Source: CAG-411 sp963643465 (GTDB taxonomy: Bacteria; Bacillota; Clostridia; Lachnospirales; Lachnospiraceae). From it: DNA of 64,000 nt. A model generated the notes under the pieces. It had not been told where the DNA came from. It saw only the letters and a program-made list of their open reading frames with translations, and made no database searches. The position numbers and the translations under genes were made by a program. The stretch is taken from contig CAVIJT010000009.1 in assembly GCA_963643465.1 (NCBI GenBank), positions 1-64,000 on the forward strand, given 5' to 3'. Shown one piece after another: positions 52,107-59,655 of the stretch. How positions within the stretch are numbered: the first letter of the stretch is position 1; every line of letters begins with the position of its first letter.

Positions 52107-52649
52107 CTAATTCTCCAATAGACAGGACAGTATATCTTTACCAGATGCCATAAAAAATTCATCGGCATCATAATTCTTATCCCCAAAATTTTTTTCTGCA
52201 AATCGCTGACATACATCGGCATACACATTCTTAGAAAACTTTAATCCATACGCTTTTGCAATCTCTACAAATAATACTGGACTAACGCAATATCCCCATG
52301 TACTGTCATCTCCCACAAAACATCCACAGGAATATCCCTTAGGAGTAATACTTTCCTTTCGTTCCCCATCTGTCGCAAAAATTTCCATAAATCCGTTAGT
52401 GCTATTCTCCTCAAAAATCAATGTCCATGTACAATCCCCATTCAACACACTGGACACCGCACGCACCGATTCTAATGCTCTATGATTTCCTACTATCATC
52501 TTACCATAGCCTTTCATCATAGCAATCAACTTATCAATGCTGTCCTGACTTAGCACTTCTGTTCCAAATGAATTTGTCTTTTCTGTTAAAAATTCAATTA
52601 ATGTGTCAATCTCTTCCTGCGATAATAAAGAAAAATTTGTATCTGACAT
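52107..52649 (-). CDS. Unknown protein with two LSQxxID motifs
   Basis: A 180-residue protein I do not recognise. It starts MSDTNFSLLSQEEIDTLIEF and contains a second similar segment, VLSQDSIDKLIAMM, at about residues 32-45. The first resembles the short FliM/FliN-type N-terminal motif that binds CheY; the match is short and may be chance. The rest is a mixed alpha/beta region with paired cysteines (YSCGCF, GYCVSP) and an acidic C-terminal part. The start is chosen because GGAGGGGG precedes the ATG at 52649; an in-frame ATG at 52697 lacks a site. Single gene. Confidence 0.65.
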   Translation of the reverse strand: MSDTNFSLLSQEEIDTLIEFLTEKTNSFGTEVLSQDSIDKLIAMMKGYGKMIVGNHRALESVRAVSSVLNGDCTWTLIFEENSTNGFMEIFATDGERKESITPKGYSCGCFVGDDSTWGYCVSPVLFVEIAKAYGLKFSKNVYADVCQRFAEKNFGDKNYDADEFFMASGKDILSCLLEN

Positions 52650-52790
52650 AGTATCCCCCTCCATTATATGTTTCATACACTCACACTTATTAATCATACC
52701 TATTAATGATAAATCATTCTTACAAAAATCGCAATACTTTTTCTTTTTTAGTTTACCAAATCAGAACAAAGTGGTTACTGTTCACTGGTA
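52650..52790. other. Left part of the hairpin-rich spacer
   Basis: About 140 bases upstream of the unknown gene, ending in GTTACTGTTCACT (52774-52786), which resembles the ends of the GTTACAGTTCAC repeat family. Nothing else is evident. Confidence 0.35.
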
Positions 52791-52904
52791 GGTATTTTCG
52801 GTACCGAAAATACCGTATGAGAGTCTACCGTGTGCAGTTTTGGGCAATTTTCATGCGAAGCATTGCCCAAAACCGTTACAGTTCACCTATCTGTGAACTG
52901 TAAC
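52774..52904. repeat. Palindromic intergenic repeat, copy 2, with internal palindromes
   Basis: The end GTTACTGTTCAC (52774-52785) is inversely matched (one change) by GTGAACTGTAAC (52893-52904). Inside lie a perfect 24-base palindrome (52791-52814; half-site GGTATTTTCGGT), a perfect 12-bp hairpin GTTTTGGGCAAT / ATTGCCCAAAAC (52837-52848, 52862-52873), and a complete GTTACAGTTCAC hairpin (52875-52904) identical in arm sequence to copy 1 at 6883. Confidence 0.75.
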
Positions 52905-52906
52905 AC

Positions 52907-52993
52907 AAAGTGTGCAAGCACGTTCCGCAACGTTACACTTTCCCAATGTGCTTGCACGGTTGCCACGTCACACCTTACTGCCATTCGAAATGG
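52907..52993. repeat. Further inverted repeats before pcrA
   Basis: AAAGTGT (52907-52913) is inverted at 52935-52941; GTGCAAGCAC (52912-52921) is inverted at 52948-52957; CCATT/AATGG closes a short hairpin at 52981-52993. The first two overlap, so they are alternative folds. Confidence 0.6.
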
Positions 52994-53039
52994 TATTTTA
53001 AAATCTATTATTTAACCTAATGTTCTATGGGTATTGCAG

Positions 53040-53068
53040 TTGTCAAAGAAAAGAAAGAATGCTATAAT
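53040..53068 (+). promoter_or_regulatory. Promoter of pcrA
   Basis: TTGTCA (53040-53045), 17 bases, TATAAT (53063-53068), about 90 bases before the start codon. Confidence 0.8.
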
Positions 53069-53159
53069 AAAACATATGTTTGTTTTCTGTTTATAAGTTT
53101 GTAGATAGACAGAAACAAAAAGAAATCTTTTCCTACTATGAATAAGGAGTAATGAAATC

Positions 53160-55535
53160 ATGAGTATATACGACAGTCTTAACAAAGAGCAGTTAGAAGC
53201 AGTCCAACACAACGAAGGTCCATTGCTTATTCTGGCAGGTGCAGGCTCTGGAAAAACCAGAGTGCTTACCCATCGCATTGCCTATCTTATGGATGAAATT
53301 GGAGTAAATCCTTGGAATATTTTAGCACTTACCTTTACCAATAAAGCCGCCAAAGAAATGCGGGAACGTGTAGACGCATTGGTAGGATTTGGTTCAGAAA
53401 ATATCTGGGTAAGTACCTTTCACTCCACCTGTGTCCGCATTTTACGAAAACACATTCACCGTCTAGGATACGACAATAATTTTACTATCTATGACAGTGA
53501 CGACCAAAAATCTCTCATGCGGGATATTCTCAAATATTTGCAGTTAGATCCAAAAAAATTCCGTGAAAAGACTGTACTTGGAAAAATTTCTGCTGCTAAG
53601 AATGACTATATTTCCCCAGAGGAATACGCCATCGCTGCCGGAGGAGATGTGCTTTATAAAAAATACGCTGCCTGTTATACCGAATACCAGCAACGACTTA
53701 TGCAAAATAACGCACTGGATTTTGATGATTTGCTTTTTAAGACAGTAGAGCTATTTCGTAACGACAAAGAGGCTTTAAGTTATTATCAAAATCGTTTTAA
53801 GTATATTATGGTAGACGAGTATCAGGATACCAACTCTGTACAGTTTAAATTGCTGCAATTACTGGCAAGCACAGAGAATCCAGAAGGACAGATTGTCCAT
53901 AATCTTTGCGTGGTGGGAGACGATGACCAGTCTATTTACCGTTTCCGTGGAGCAAACATTTATAATATTTTAAATTTTGAACAATCTTATCCAGAGACAA
54001 AAACCATCCGTCTGGAACAAAATTACCGTTCCACAAAGAATATCTTACATGCAGCTAACGAAGTCATTGCCAATAACAGTGAGCGAAAGGAAAAACGACT
54101 GTGGACAGAAAATGAGGAAGGTTCTGCCCTTACCTACTGCCAGTTTGACACTGCTTATCAGGAAGCAGAAGCCATTGCAGATCAAATCTTTTCTCAATGC
54201 AGCAATGGCTATGATAACTATAAAGAATTTGCTATTTTGTATCGAACCAATGCACAATCACGCATTTTGGAAGAAAAACTGGTACAACGAAATATTCCTT
54301 ACAAATTAGTAGGCGGAGTCAACTTTTATCAAAGAAAGGAAATCAAAGATATTCTTGCCTATCTTCGTACCATTAACAACGGACAGGATGATATATCCGT
54401 CAAGCGAATCATCAACGTACCAAAGCGTGGCATTGGACTTACTACCATCGACCGTCTGATGGACCATTCCATTTCTAATGGAATCAGTTTTTATGAAGCA
54501 TGTAAACATGCCGAACATATTCCTGGAATTGGAAGAGGTGCTGCAAAGGTAAGCCCCTTTGTCAGCATGATTGAAATTTTAAAAGGAAAAACTTCTAATC
54601 CTACATACTCTCTTGCAGATTTGTTTGATGAAATTCTGGAAGCCACAGGTTATGTAGAAGATTTGGAAGCGGAAGATACGGACGAGGCAAGAGGACGTAT
54701 TGAAAATATTGATGAACTTCGAAATAAATTAGTCGCTTTTGAGGATAATGCAGAGGAAGAAGTGACTCTTAACGACTTTTTAGAAGAAGTAGCTCTGGTA
54801 GCAGATATTGACAGTTTGGATGAGAATACCAATGTTGTCACTCTTATGACCTTACACAGTGCAAAAGGATTGGAATTTCCAAATGTATTTTTGTGCGGCA
54901 TGGAAGATGGCATTTTCCCTGGATATATGAGCATTACTTCCGATGATCCTATGGATATTGAAGAAGAACGCAGACTTTGCTATGTGGGGATGACGCGCGC
55001 TATGAAACAGCTCCATCTGACCTGTGCCAGACAAAGAATGCAAAACGGCGAGATTCGTTTTAACAAGCCATCTCGTTTTATCCATGAAATTCCAAGATTT
55101 TTAATGACACAGCAGGCAACTTCCTCCATCTATGGAAGTTCCCAAGGTTTAAATTTTAAGGAAACAGAAGGCGCTTTCACAAAATCAGCCTTCCAATATA
55201 GTGGCTCTCAGGAAAGTACCCCTTCCTATACTTCTGCCACTTCCAAAGGATACTCCGCATCAAGAGACACTACTCTCTTTGCTGACAACCCTTTGATCCA
55301 GAAAGGATTTCGATTTGAGAAACCATATCAATCAAAGAAAACGGAGCCAAAAGGATGCACGCCTCTCTCTGCTCCTGATTATGAAATTGGCGATAGGGTC
55401 TCTCACCAAAAATTTGGCATTGGTACCGTTCTTTCGATTCAAGAAAATCCAAAAGATTATGTTGTTACGGTAGACTTCGAAACAGCTGGTACAAAAAAAA
55501 TGATGGCTGGTTTTGCAAAATTAACAAAAATGTAA
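53160..55535 (+). CDS. pcrA: UvrD/PcrA-type superfamily 1 DNA helicase
   Basis: A 791-residue 3'-5' helicase. Motifs: Q-motif LNKEQLEAV near residue 8, Walker A GAGSGKT at about 27-33, TFTNKAAKEMR (Ia), VDEYQDTN (II, about 219-226), VGDDDQSIYRFRGA (III), LEQNYRS (IV), TLHSAKGLEF (V) and YVGMTRA (VI). The C-terminal SH3-like region (GDRVSHQKFGIGTVLSI) is the PcrA extension that contacts RNA polymerase. AAGGAG precedes the ATG. It should act in repair and clearing of replication blocks. Confidence 0.96.
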   Translation: MSIYDSLNKEQLEAVQHNEGPLLILAGAGSGKTRVLTHRIAYLMDEIGVNPWNILALTFTNKAAKEMRERVDALVGFGSENIWVSTFHSTCVRILRKHIHRLGYDNNFTIYDSDDQKSLMRDILKYLQLDPKKFREKTVLGKISAAKNDYISPEEYAIAAGGDVLYKKYAACYTEYQQRLMQNNALDFDDLLFKTVELFRNDKEALSYYQNRFKYIMVDEYQDTNSVQFKLLQLLASTENPEGQIVHNLCVVGDDDQSIYRFRGANIYNILNFEQSYPETKTIRLEQNYRSTKNILHAANEVIANNSERKEKRLWTENEEGSALTYCQFDTAYQEAEAIADQIFSQCSNGYDNYKEFAILYRTNAQSRILEEKLVQRNIPYKLVGGVNFYQRKEIKDILAYLRTINNGQDDISVKRIINVPKRGIGLTTIDRLMDHSISNGISFYEACKHAEHIPGIGRGAAKVSPFVSMIEILKGKTSNPTYSLADLFDEILEATGYVEDLEAEDTDEARGRIENIDELRNKLVAFEDNAEEEVTLNDFLEEVALVADIDSLDENTNVVTLMTLHSAKGLEFPNVFLCGMEDGIFPGYMSITSDDPMDIEEERRLCYVGMTRAMKQLHLTCARQRMQNGEIRFNKPSRFIHEIPRFLMTQQATSSIYGSSQGLNFKETEGAFTKSAFQYSGSQESTPSYTSATSKGYSASRDTTLFADNPLIQKGFRFEKPYQSKKTEPKGCTPLSAPDYEIGDRVSHQKFGIGTVLSIQENPKDYVVTVDFETAGTKKMMAGFAKLTKM

Positions 55536-55645
55536 TGGTAAAACCACTGTTTTCATGGTAAAATGTATATATGAGATGGATATTTCTGTTGTGCAGGCAA
55601 TATCTATAAAGAAAGTGAATTAGAAATAGAAGGGAATGGAGAGCT

Positions 55646-55912
55646 ATGAATCAGAAATTAGAAGAACTTATTGCAACCGCTCATTTAAACGATTTGCTTC
55701 ATCAGAAGCATGAGGAAGATAAGAAAGCTAACACACTTGTATGGGTTTTCGCTATCATCGGCGTTATTGCTGCAATCGTAGGAATTGTAATTGCAGTTGT
55801 AAAATATCTTACTCCATCTTATTTAGATGACGATTTTGATGATTTTGATGACGACTTTGATGATGATTTTTATACAGATGATGATTTCACCAATAACGAT
55901 ACAAACGCATAA
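55646..55912 (+). CDS. Small membrane protein with Asp/Phe-rich tail
   Basis: An 88-residue protein I cannot assign. A charged N-terminal helix of about 28 residues (MNQKLEELIATAHLNDLLHQ...) precedes one membrane segment at about 30-50 (WVFAIIGVIAAIVGIVIAVV), then a tail in which DD and F alternate (DDDFDDFDDDFDDD). The tail repeats at DNA level as a gat/gac-rich stretch. It may be a membrane-anchored metal- or partner-binding peptide; that is inference. GGGAATGGAGAG precedes the ATG. Separate from pcrA by 110 bases. Confidence 0.75.
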   Translation: MNQKLEELIATAHLNDLLHQKHEEDKKANTLVWVFAIIGVIAAIVGIVIAVVKYLTPSYLDDDFDDFDDDFDDDFYTDDDFTNNDTNA

Positions 55913-55931
55913 TTACTATTATGCTTACAAG

Positions 55932-55969
55932 AAAGACTTCCAAAGCAATGTTTTGGAAGTCTTTTTTTC
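55932..55969 (+). terminator. Terminator after the small membrane protein gene
   Basis: AAAGACTTCCAAA (55932-55944) pairs with TTTGGAAGTCTTT around a short loop and is followed by TTTTTTTC. Confidence 0.85.
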
Positions 55970-55979
55970 TTTTTCTTCT

Positions 55980-56009
55980 CACCATCTTGCGTAGATTTCA
56001 TATACTGAT
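55980..56009 (+). promoter_or_regulatory. Candidate sigma-K promoter of dpaAB
   Basis: AC (55981-55982), 16 bases, then CATATACT (55999-56006), close to the mother-cell sigma-K pattern (AC, about 16-17 bases, CATAnnnTA). dpaAB is controlled by late mother-cell sigma factors in known spore-formers, which makes this plausible, but the motif is short. Confidence 0.4.
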
Positions 56010-56038
56010 GATATACCATTTCTTAAGGGGAAGTTTTT

Positions 56039-56926
56039 ATGGCTAACGATTTTCTCTCATATACTGTCACAATCATTGGTGGTGACTATCGCCAGTATCT
56101 CTTATATCAAAGTTTTGTCAAGCAAGGTTTTTCTGTCTCCGGCATTGCGCTCCAAAGTATACTTCCCTCTCAAGAGCTGCATGCAGAAAGTTTAGATAAT
56201 TCCCAATTGCTTCTTCCAAGCGATATATGGATTACAGGCATCCCTTTCACCAAAGACAAAGAACATATTTATTCTGAAAATTCCAACTTTCTAATTACCA
56301 TAGAATATTTCTTTCAACATCTAAAAAAACATCCGCCCAAAATGTTGATTGGCGGACAATTTCCACAAGAGGTTCTGGATTTTGCAAGAGATTATCAAAT
56401 TCCCTGCCACGATTTATTAAAATGCGATTCCCTTGCGATTGCAAATGCGATACCTACTGCAGAAGGTGCTATTTACCACGCCATTGCTGCAAGTCCTCAT
56501 GTTCTTCATAAAAATAATTGTCTGGTACTGGGATTTGGCAAATGCGGAAAAGCATTGGCGGAAAAATTGAAAGGACTTGACGCATGTGTAACAGTCTGCG
56601 CCAGAAAAGAAACGGATTTAGCCTACGCAGAGAGCTGCGGATATGAAACACTCACTTTTGACCAGCTAAATAAACATTTGGGAAGTTTTCTGTTTATTTT
56701 CAATACGATACCAACACAGATTTTAGATAAACGCAGATTATCTTTTATCCACAAAGAATCTGTCATTATCGATATTGCTTCCGTACCCGGTGGCGTAGAT
56801 GTGGATGCAGCCAAAAATCTGGGAATCACAACCAAACATTGTCTTGGTATTCCCGGAAAACTGTCCCCAAAAACAGCCGCAGATATTTTAGCAAAACAAA
56901 TTATTGTTCTCATTAAATCCATTTAG
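56039..56926 (+). CDS. dpaA: Dipicolinate synthase subunit A
   Basis: A 295-residue NAD(P)-binding subunit of dipicolinate synthase (SpoVFA), making the spore-core chelator pyridine-2,6-dicarboxylate from dihydrodipicolinate. An N-terminal region (about 1-145) precedes a Rossmann-like domain with CLVLGFGKCGKALAEKL at about 161-177 and a NADH-binding VTVCARKETD. IDIASVPGGVD and LGIPGKLSPKTAA near the end are typical. Together with dpaB it shows a spore-forming lineage. The start follows AAGGGGAAG. Confidence 0.93.
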   Translation: MANDFLSYTVTIIGGDYRQYLLYQSFVKQGFSVSGIALQSILPSQELHAESLDNSQLLLPSDIWITGIPFTKDKEHIYSENSNFLITIEYFFQHLKKHPPKMLIGGQFPQEVLDFARDYQIPCHDLLKCDSLAIANAIPTAEGAIYHAIAASPHVLHKNNCLVLGFGKCGKALAEKLKGLDACVTVCARKETDLAYAESCGYETLTFDQLNKHLGSFLFIFNTIPTQILDKRRLSFIHKESVIIDIASVPGGVDVDAAKNLGITTKHCLGIPGKLSPKTAADILAKQIIVLIKSI

Positions 56927-56941
56927 AAAGAAGGAATTCTT

Positions 56942-57523
56942 ATGAATATTTCCGGTAAAAATATTGGTTTTGCCCTAACTGGCTCTTTTTGTACTTTTGA
57001 GCGGGCATTCCAGCAAATGGAACAGTTGGTTCCTCTGGGAGCCAACGTGTTTCCTATTTTTTCTTATTCACCTCAGGAAATGGAATGTCGCTTTGGTTCT
57101 TATGAAACGTTCTTAAATAAAGCGGAGACCATTTCCAAACGCAAACCTATTTTGACACTTGCACAAGCGGAACCTATTGGTCCGAAAGGAATGCTTGACT
57201 TACTTTTAATTGCTCCCTGCACAGGAAATACACTAAGCAAACTATCCCATGCCATCACAGACACTCCGGTCTTACTGGCTGCAAAATCTCATCTTCGCAC
57301 CGAAAAACCTGTAGTTCTTGCTATTTCAAGTAATGACAATCTGGGCTTAAATTTCAAAAATTTAGGATTGCTGTATTCTAGTAAACACATCTTTTTTGTT
57401 CCTTTTAGACAGGACGATGCCAAAACAAAACCAAATTCATTAGTGGCACATATGGACCTTATTGTCCCTACAATAGAACTTGCTCTGGAAGAAAAACAAA
57501 TTCAACCAGTCATTCGAGCGTAA
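56942..57523 (+). CDS. dpaB: Dipicolinate synthase subunit B (flavoprotein)
   Basis: A 193-residue flavin-binding subunit (SpoVFB) of the HFCD/flavoprotein fold. GKNIGFALTGSFCTFERAF at the start and LIAPCTGNTLSKLSHAITDTPVLLAAKSHLR in the middle are the family signature. It lies 15 bases after dpaA, clearly co-transcribed, and forms the enzyme with DpaA. Downstream is the palindromic repeat copy 3. Confidence 0.93.
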   Translation: MNISGKNIGFALTGSFCTFERAFQQMEQLVPLGANVFPIFSYSPQEMECRFGSYETFLNKAETISKRKPILTLAQAEPIGPKGMLDLLLIAPCTGNTLSKLSHAITDTPVLLAAKSHLRTEKPVVLAISSNDNLGLNFKNLGLLYSSKHIFFVPFRQDDAKTKPNSLVAHMDLIVPTIELALEEKQIQPVIRA

Positions 57524-57527
57524 CTTT

Positions 57528-57615
57528 ATTACCGTTCACTCTCTCGTACACTACTTTTAATCGAGTAGGCTGACTCCTACTCGATTCGCTTTTGCACCAG
57601 AAAGTGAACGGTAAT
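57528..57615. repeat. Palindromic intergenic repeat, copy 3
   Basis: Outer arms ATTACCGTTCACT (57528-57540) and AGTGAACGGTAAT (57603-57615) are a perfect 13-bp match and span 88 bases. Inside, AATCGAGTAGG (57559-57569) and CCTACTCGATT (57576-57586) form a perfect 11-bp hairpin. Arms resemble copy 1 and copy 2 (TTACxGTTCAC). It lies between convergent dpaB and asnB and may also terminate, but the T-runs are short. Confidence 0.75.
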
Positions 57616-57663
57616 TATACATACTTCCACGTTCTAGGAACTGATTGAAATAGTGAACCGTTC

Positions 57664-59592
57664 CTATTTTTTTATTTGTACTTCATATCGTTTTAACCAA
57701 TCATTTATCTGAATCAAATACGCATACATTTGAGGAGTTGCCATAAGTTGCCCAAACCAAGGTTTTCCATAATCCGATGTGGTGTTCATTAAATTTTGCA
57801 GATAGGTTCTGTTTACTAATTGACAAACTGGTTCTGTTCCATCTGCTAAAATACTTGTCAATTCCTGTTTTAATAACCGTTCAAATTTAGGATCGTAGGT
57901 TTTTGGATAAGGACACTTTTTACGTTCTACCACTTCTTTTGGCAAATAATTTCCCATGGCATCTTTTAAAAGACTTTTTACATTCTGGCCATGATATTTA
58001 TATTCCCATGGCAACTGATACAAATATTCGACCAGACGATGGTCTGCAAATGGAACTCGCACTTCCAAACCTTTTGCCATAGTCATTCGGTCCTTTCTTT
58101 CCAACAAAGTTGCCATAAACCAATCCATATTTAAAGCTGCCAATTCACGCTCTCTACGTTTTCGCATAGTTCTCCACTTTCTAGGCTGCTCTTTTTTTAT
58201 CGTTTCTGCATCAGCTGTAAAAAGCAGTTCCTGCGCAATCTCTCGTTCTTCTGGCAACAAAGACATTTGTCTTAATGTTTTTTCATATTGTGCTCGCACA
58301 TACTCCTCCAAAGGAAGTTCACTAGCCACATCCGGATGTAATACTGCTGTTCGAAATTCCAAATCTCTGGACCACGGAAAACGATTGACCGTAAAACTTT
58401 CCTCTGCACGAAACCAAGGATATCCTCCAAAAATTTCATCTGCACACTCTCCAGACAGACATACGGTATGATTCTTTTTGATTTCTCCTGCAAAATATAA
58501 AAGGGACGCATCCACATCTGTCATTCCCGGTAAATCCTTTGCTGTAACAGACTCGTATAAACAGTCAAATAAATCTTCATACGCACATTCTAAATAGGTA
58601 TGATTGGAATGTATTTTTTCCACCATCAAATCTACATACGGCCGATCTTCTTCCGGCTGAAAACTGGACGCCTGAAAATTAGCACTGTTGTCGGTATAAT
58701 CAAAAGAATAGGTATCTAATGTTCTTCCCTGTGTCTTAAAAAAATCAGCTGCCACCGCAGATACCACACTCGAATCAAGTCCTCCGGATAACAGGGTGCA
58801 AATTGGCACATCAGAAGTAAGCTGTCTGGTAATTGCATCGGTCAATATCTCTCTTACATGCTCTACTGCCTCCCCATAGGAATCCGTCACATTCTCTGCC
58901 TTTGGCTGCCAATAACGCCACTGGGAAAATCCCGATTCGCTAAATGTGCCACAATGTCCGGGCATAATTTCATACATATCCTCATATACACCACACCCCG
59001 GCACTCTTGCAGGGCCTATGCCAAACAACTCGCAAAGTCCGTATTTATTTACTTTCGGTTCTGTACCGGGATAGGCAAACAGCGCTTTCATCTCTGAAGC
59101 AAAGAGAAAACGCCCTTGGAAAAAGGTATAAAATAACGGCTTTACTCCAAGTCGATCCCTACAAAAGAACACTTCTCTCGCTCTCTCATTCCATATGACA
59201 AAACTATAAATGCCATTTAATTTCTCTACCATTTCTGCTCCATAACAAATATAACAAAGCAGTACCACTTCTGTATCTGAAGTTGTCTCAAACTTATACC
59301 CTCTGGACTGTAACTCTTTTCTTAATTCTGCGGCATTGTATACTTCTCCGTTATATACGATGGTATATTCTGTTCCATCTATTTTTTTTATCATGGGTTG
59401 TCTTCCTCTTTTGGGATCCATAACTGCAAGTCTGGTATGTGCAAATGCCACATGCTTTCCAATATATACACCAAAATCATCCGGTCCCCTATGCCTGAGT
59501 GTATTTCCCATAGTTTCTACCATTTCTTCATGTAAAGTTCTTTGCAACAAAAAATCTTTGGTAAACGAAACGTAACCAGCAATTCCACACAT
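57664..59592 (-). CDS. asnB: Asparagine synthase (glutamine-hydrolysing)
   Basis: A 642-residue enzyme making asparagine from aspartate with glutamine as nitrogen source. The N-terminal glutaminase domain has nucleophile Cys2 and NTLRHRGPDDFGVY, with YNGEVYNA at about 78-85. The C-terminal synthetase domain has the PP-loop-like LLSGGLDSSVVSA at about 262-274. Length is normal for the AsnB family. A GGAG site precedes the ATG. A terminator separates it from the G3E GTPase genes upstream. Confidence 0.96.
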   Translation of the reverse strand: MCGIAGYVSFTKDFLLQRTLHEEMVETMGNTLRHRGPDDFGVYIGKHVAFAHTRLAVMDPKRGRQPMIKKIDGTEYTIVYNGEVYNAAELRKELQSRGYKFETTSDTEVVLLCYICYGAEMVEKLNGIYSFVIWNERAREVFFCRDRLGVKPLFYTFFQGRFLFASEMKALFAYPGTEPKVNKYGLCELFGIGPARVPGCGVYEDMYEIMPGHCGTFSESGFSQWRYWQPKAENVTDSYGEAVEHVREILTDAITRQLTSDVPICTLLSGGLDSSVVSAVAADFFKTQGRTLDTYSFDYTDNSANFQASSFQPEEDRPYVDLMVEKIHSNHTYLECAYEDLFDCLYESVTAKDLPGMTDVDASLLYFAGEIKKNHTVCLSGECADEIFGGYPWFRAEESFTVNRFPWSRDLEFRTAVLHPDVASELPLEEYVRAQYEKTLRQMSLLPEEREIAQELLFTADAETIKKEQPRKWRTMRKRRERELAALNMDWFMATLLERKDRMTMAKGLEVRVPFADHRLVEYLYQLPWEYKYHGQNVKSLLKDAMGNYLPKEVVERKKCPYPKTYDPKFERLLKQELTSILADGTEPVCQLVNRTYLQNLMNTTSDYGKPWFGQLMATPQMYAYLIQINDWLKRYEVQIKK

Positions 59593-59609
59593 AATTTTCT
59601 CCTAAACAT

Positions 59610-59648
59610 AAAGATAGAGAGTGCCTTTCGCACTCTCTATTTTTATAT
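59610..59648 (-). terminator. Terminator of the G3E GTPase operon
   Basis: ATAGAGAGTGC (59614-59624) and GCACTCTCTAT (59630-59640) form a perfect 11-bp stem over a 5-base loop; a T-rich tail is present, better on the plus strand. Confidence 0.75.
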
Positions 59649-59655
59649 GCGTTTC

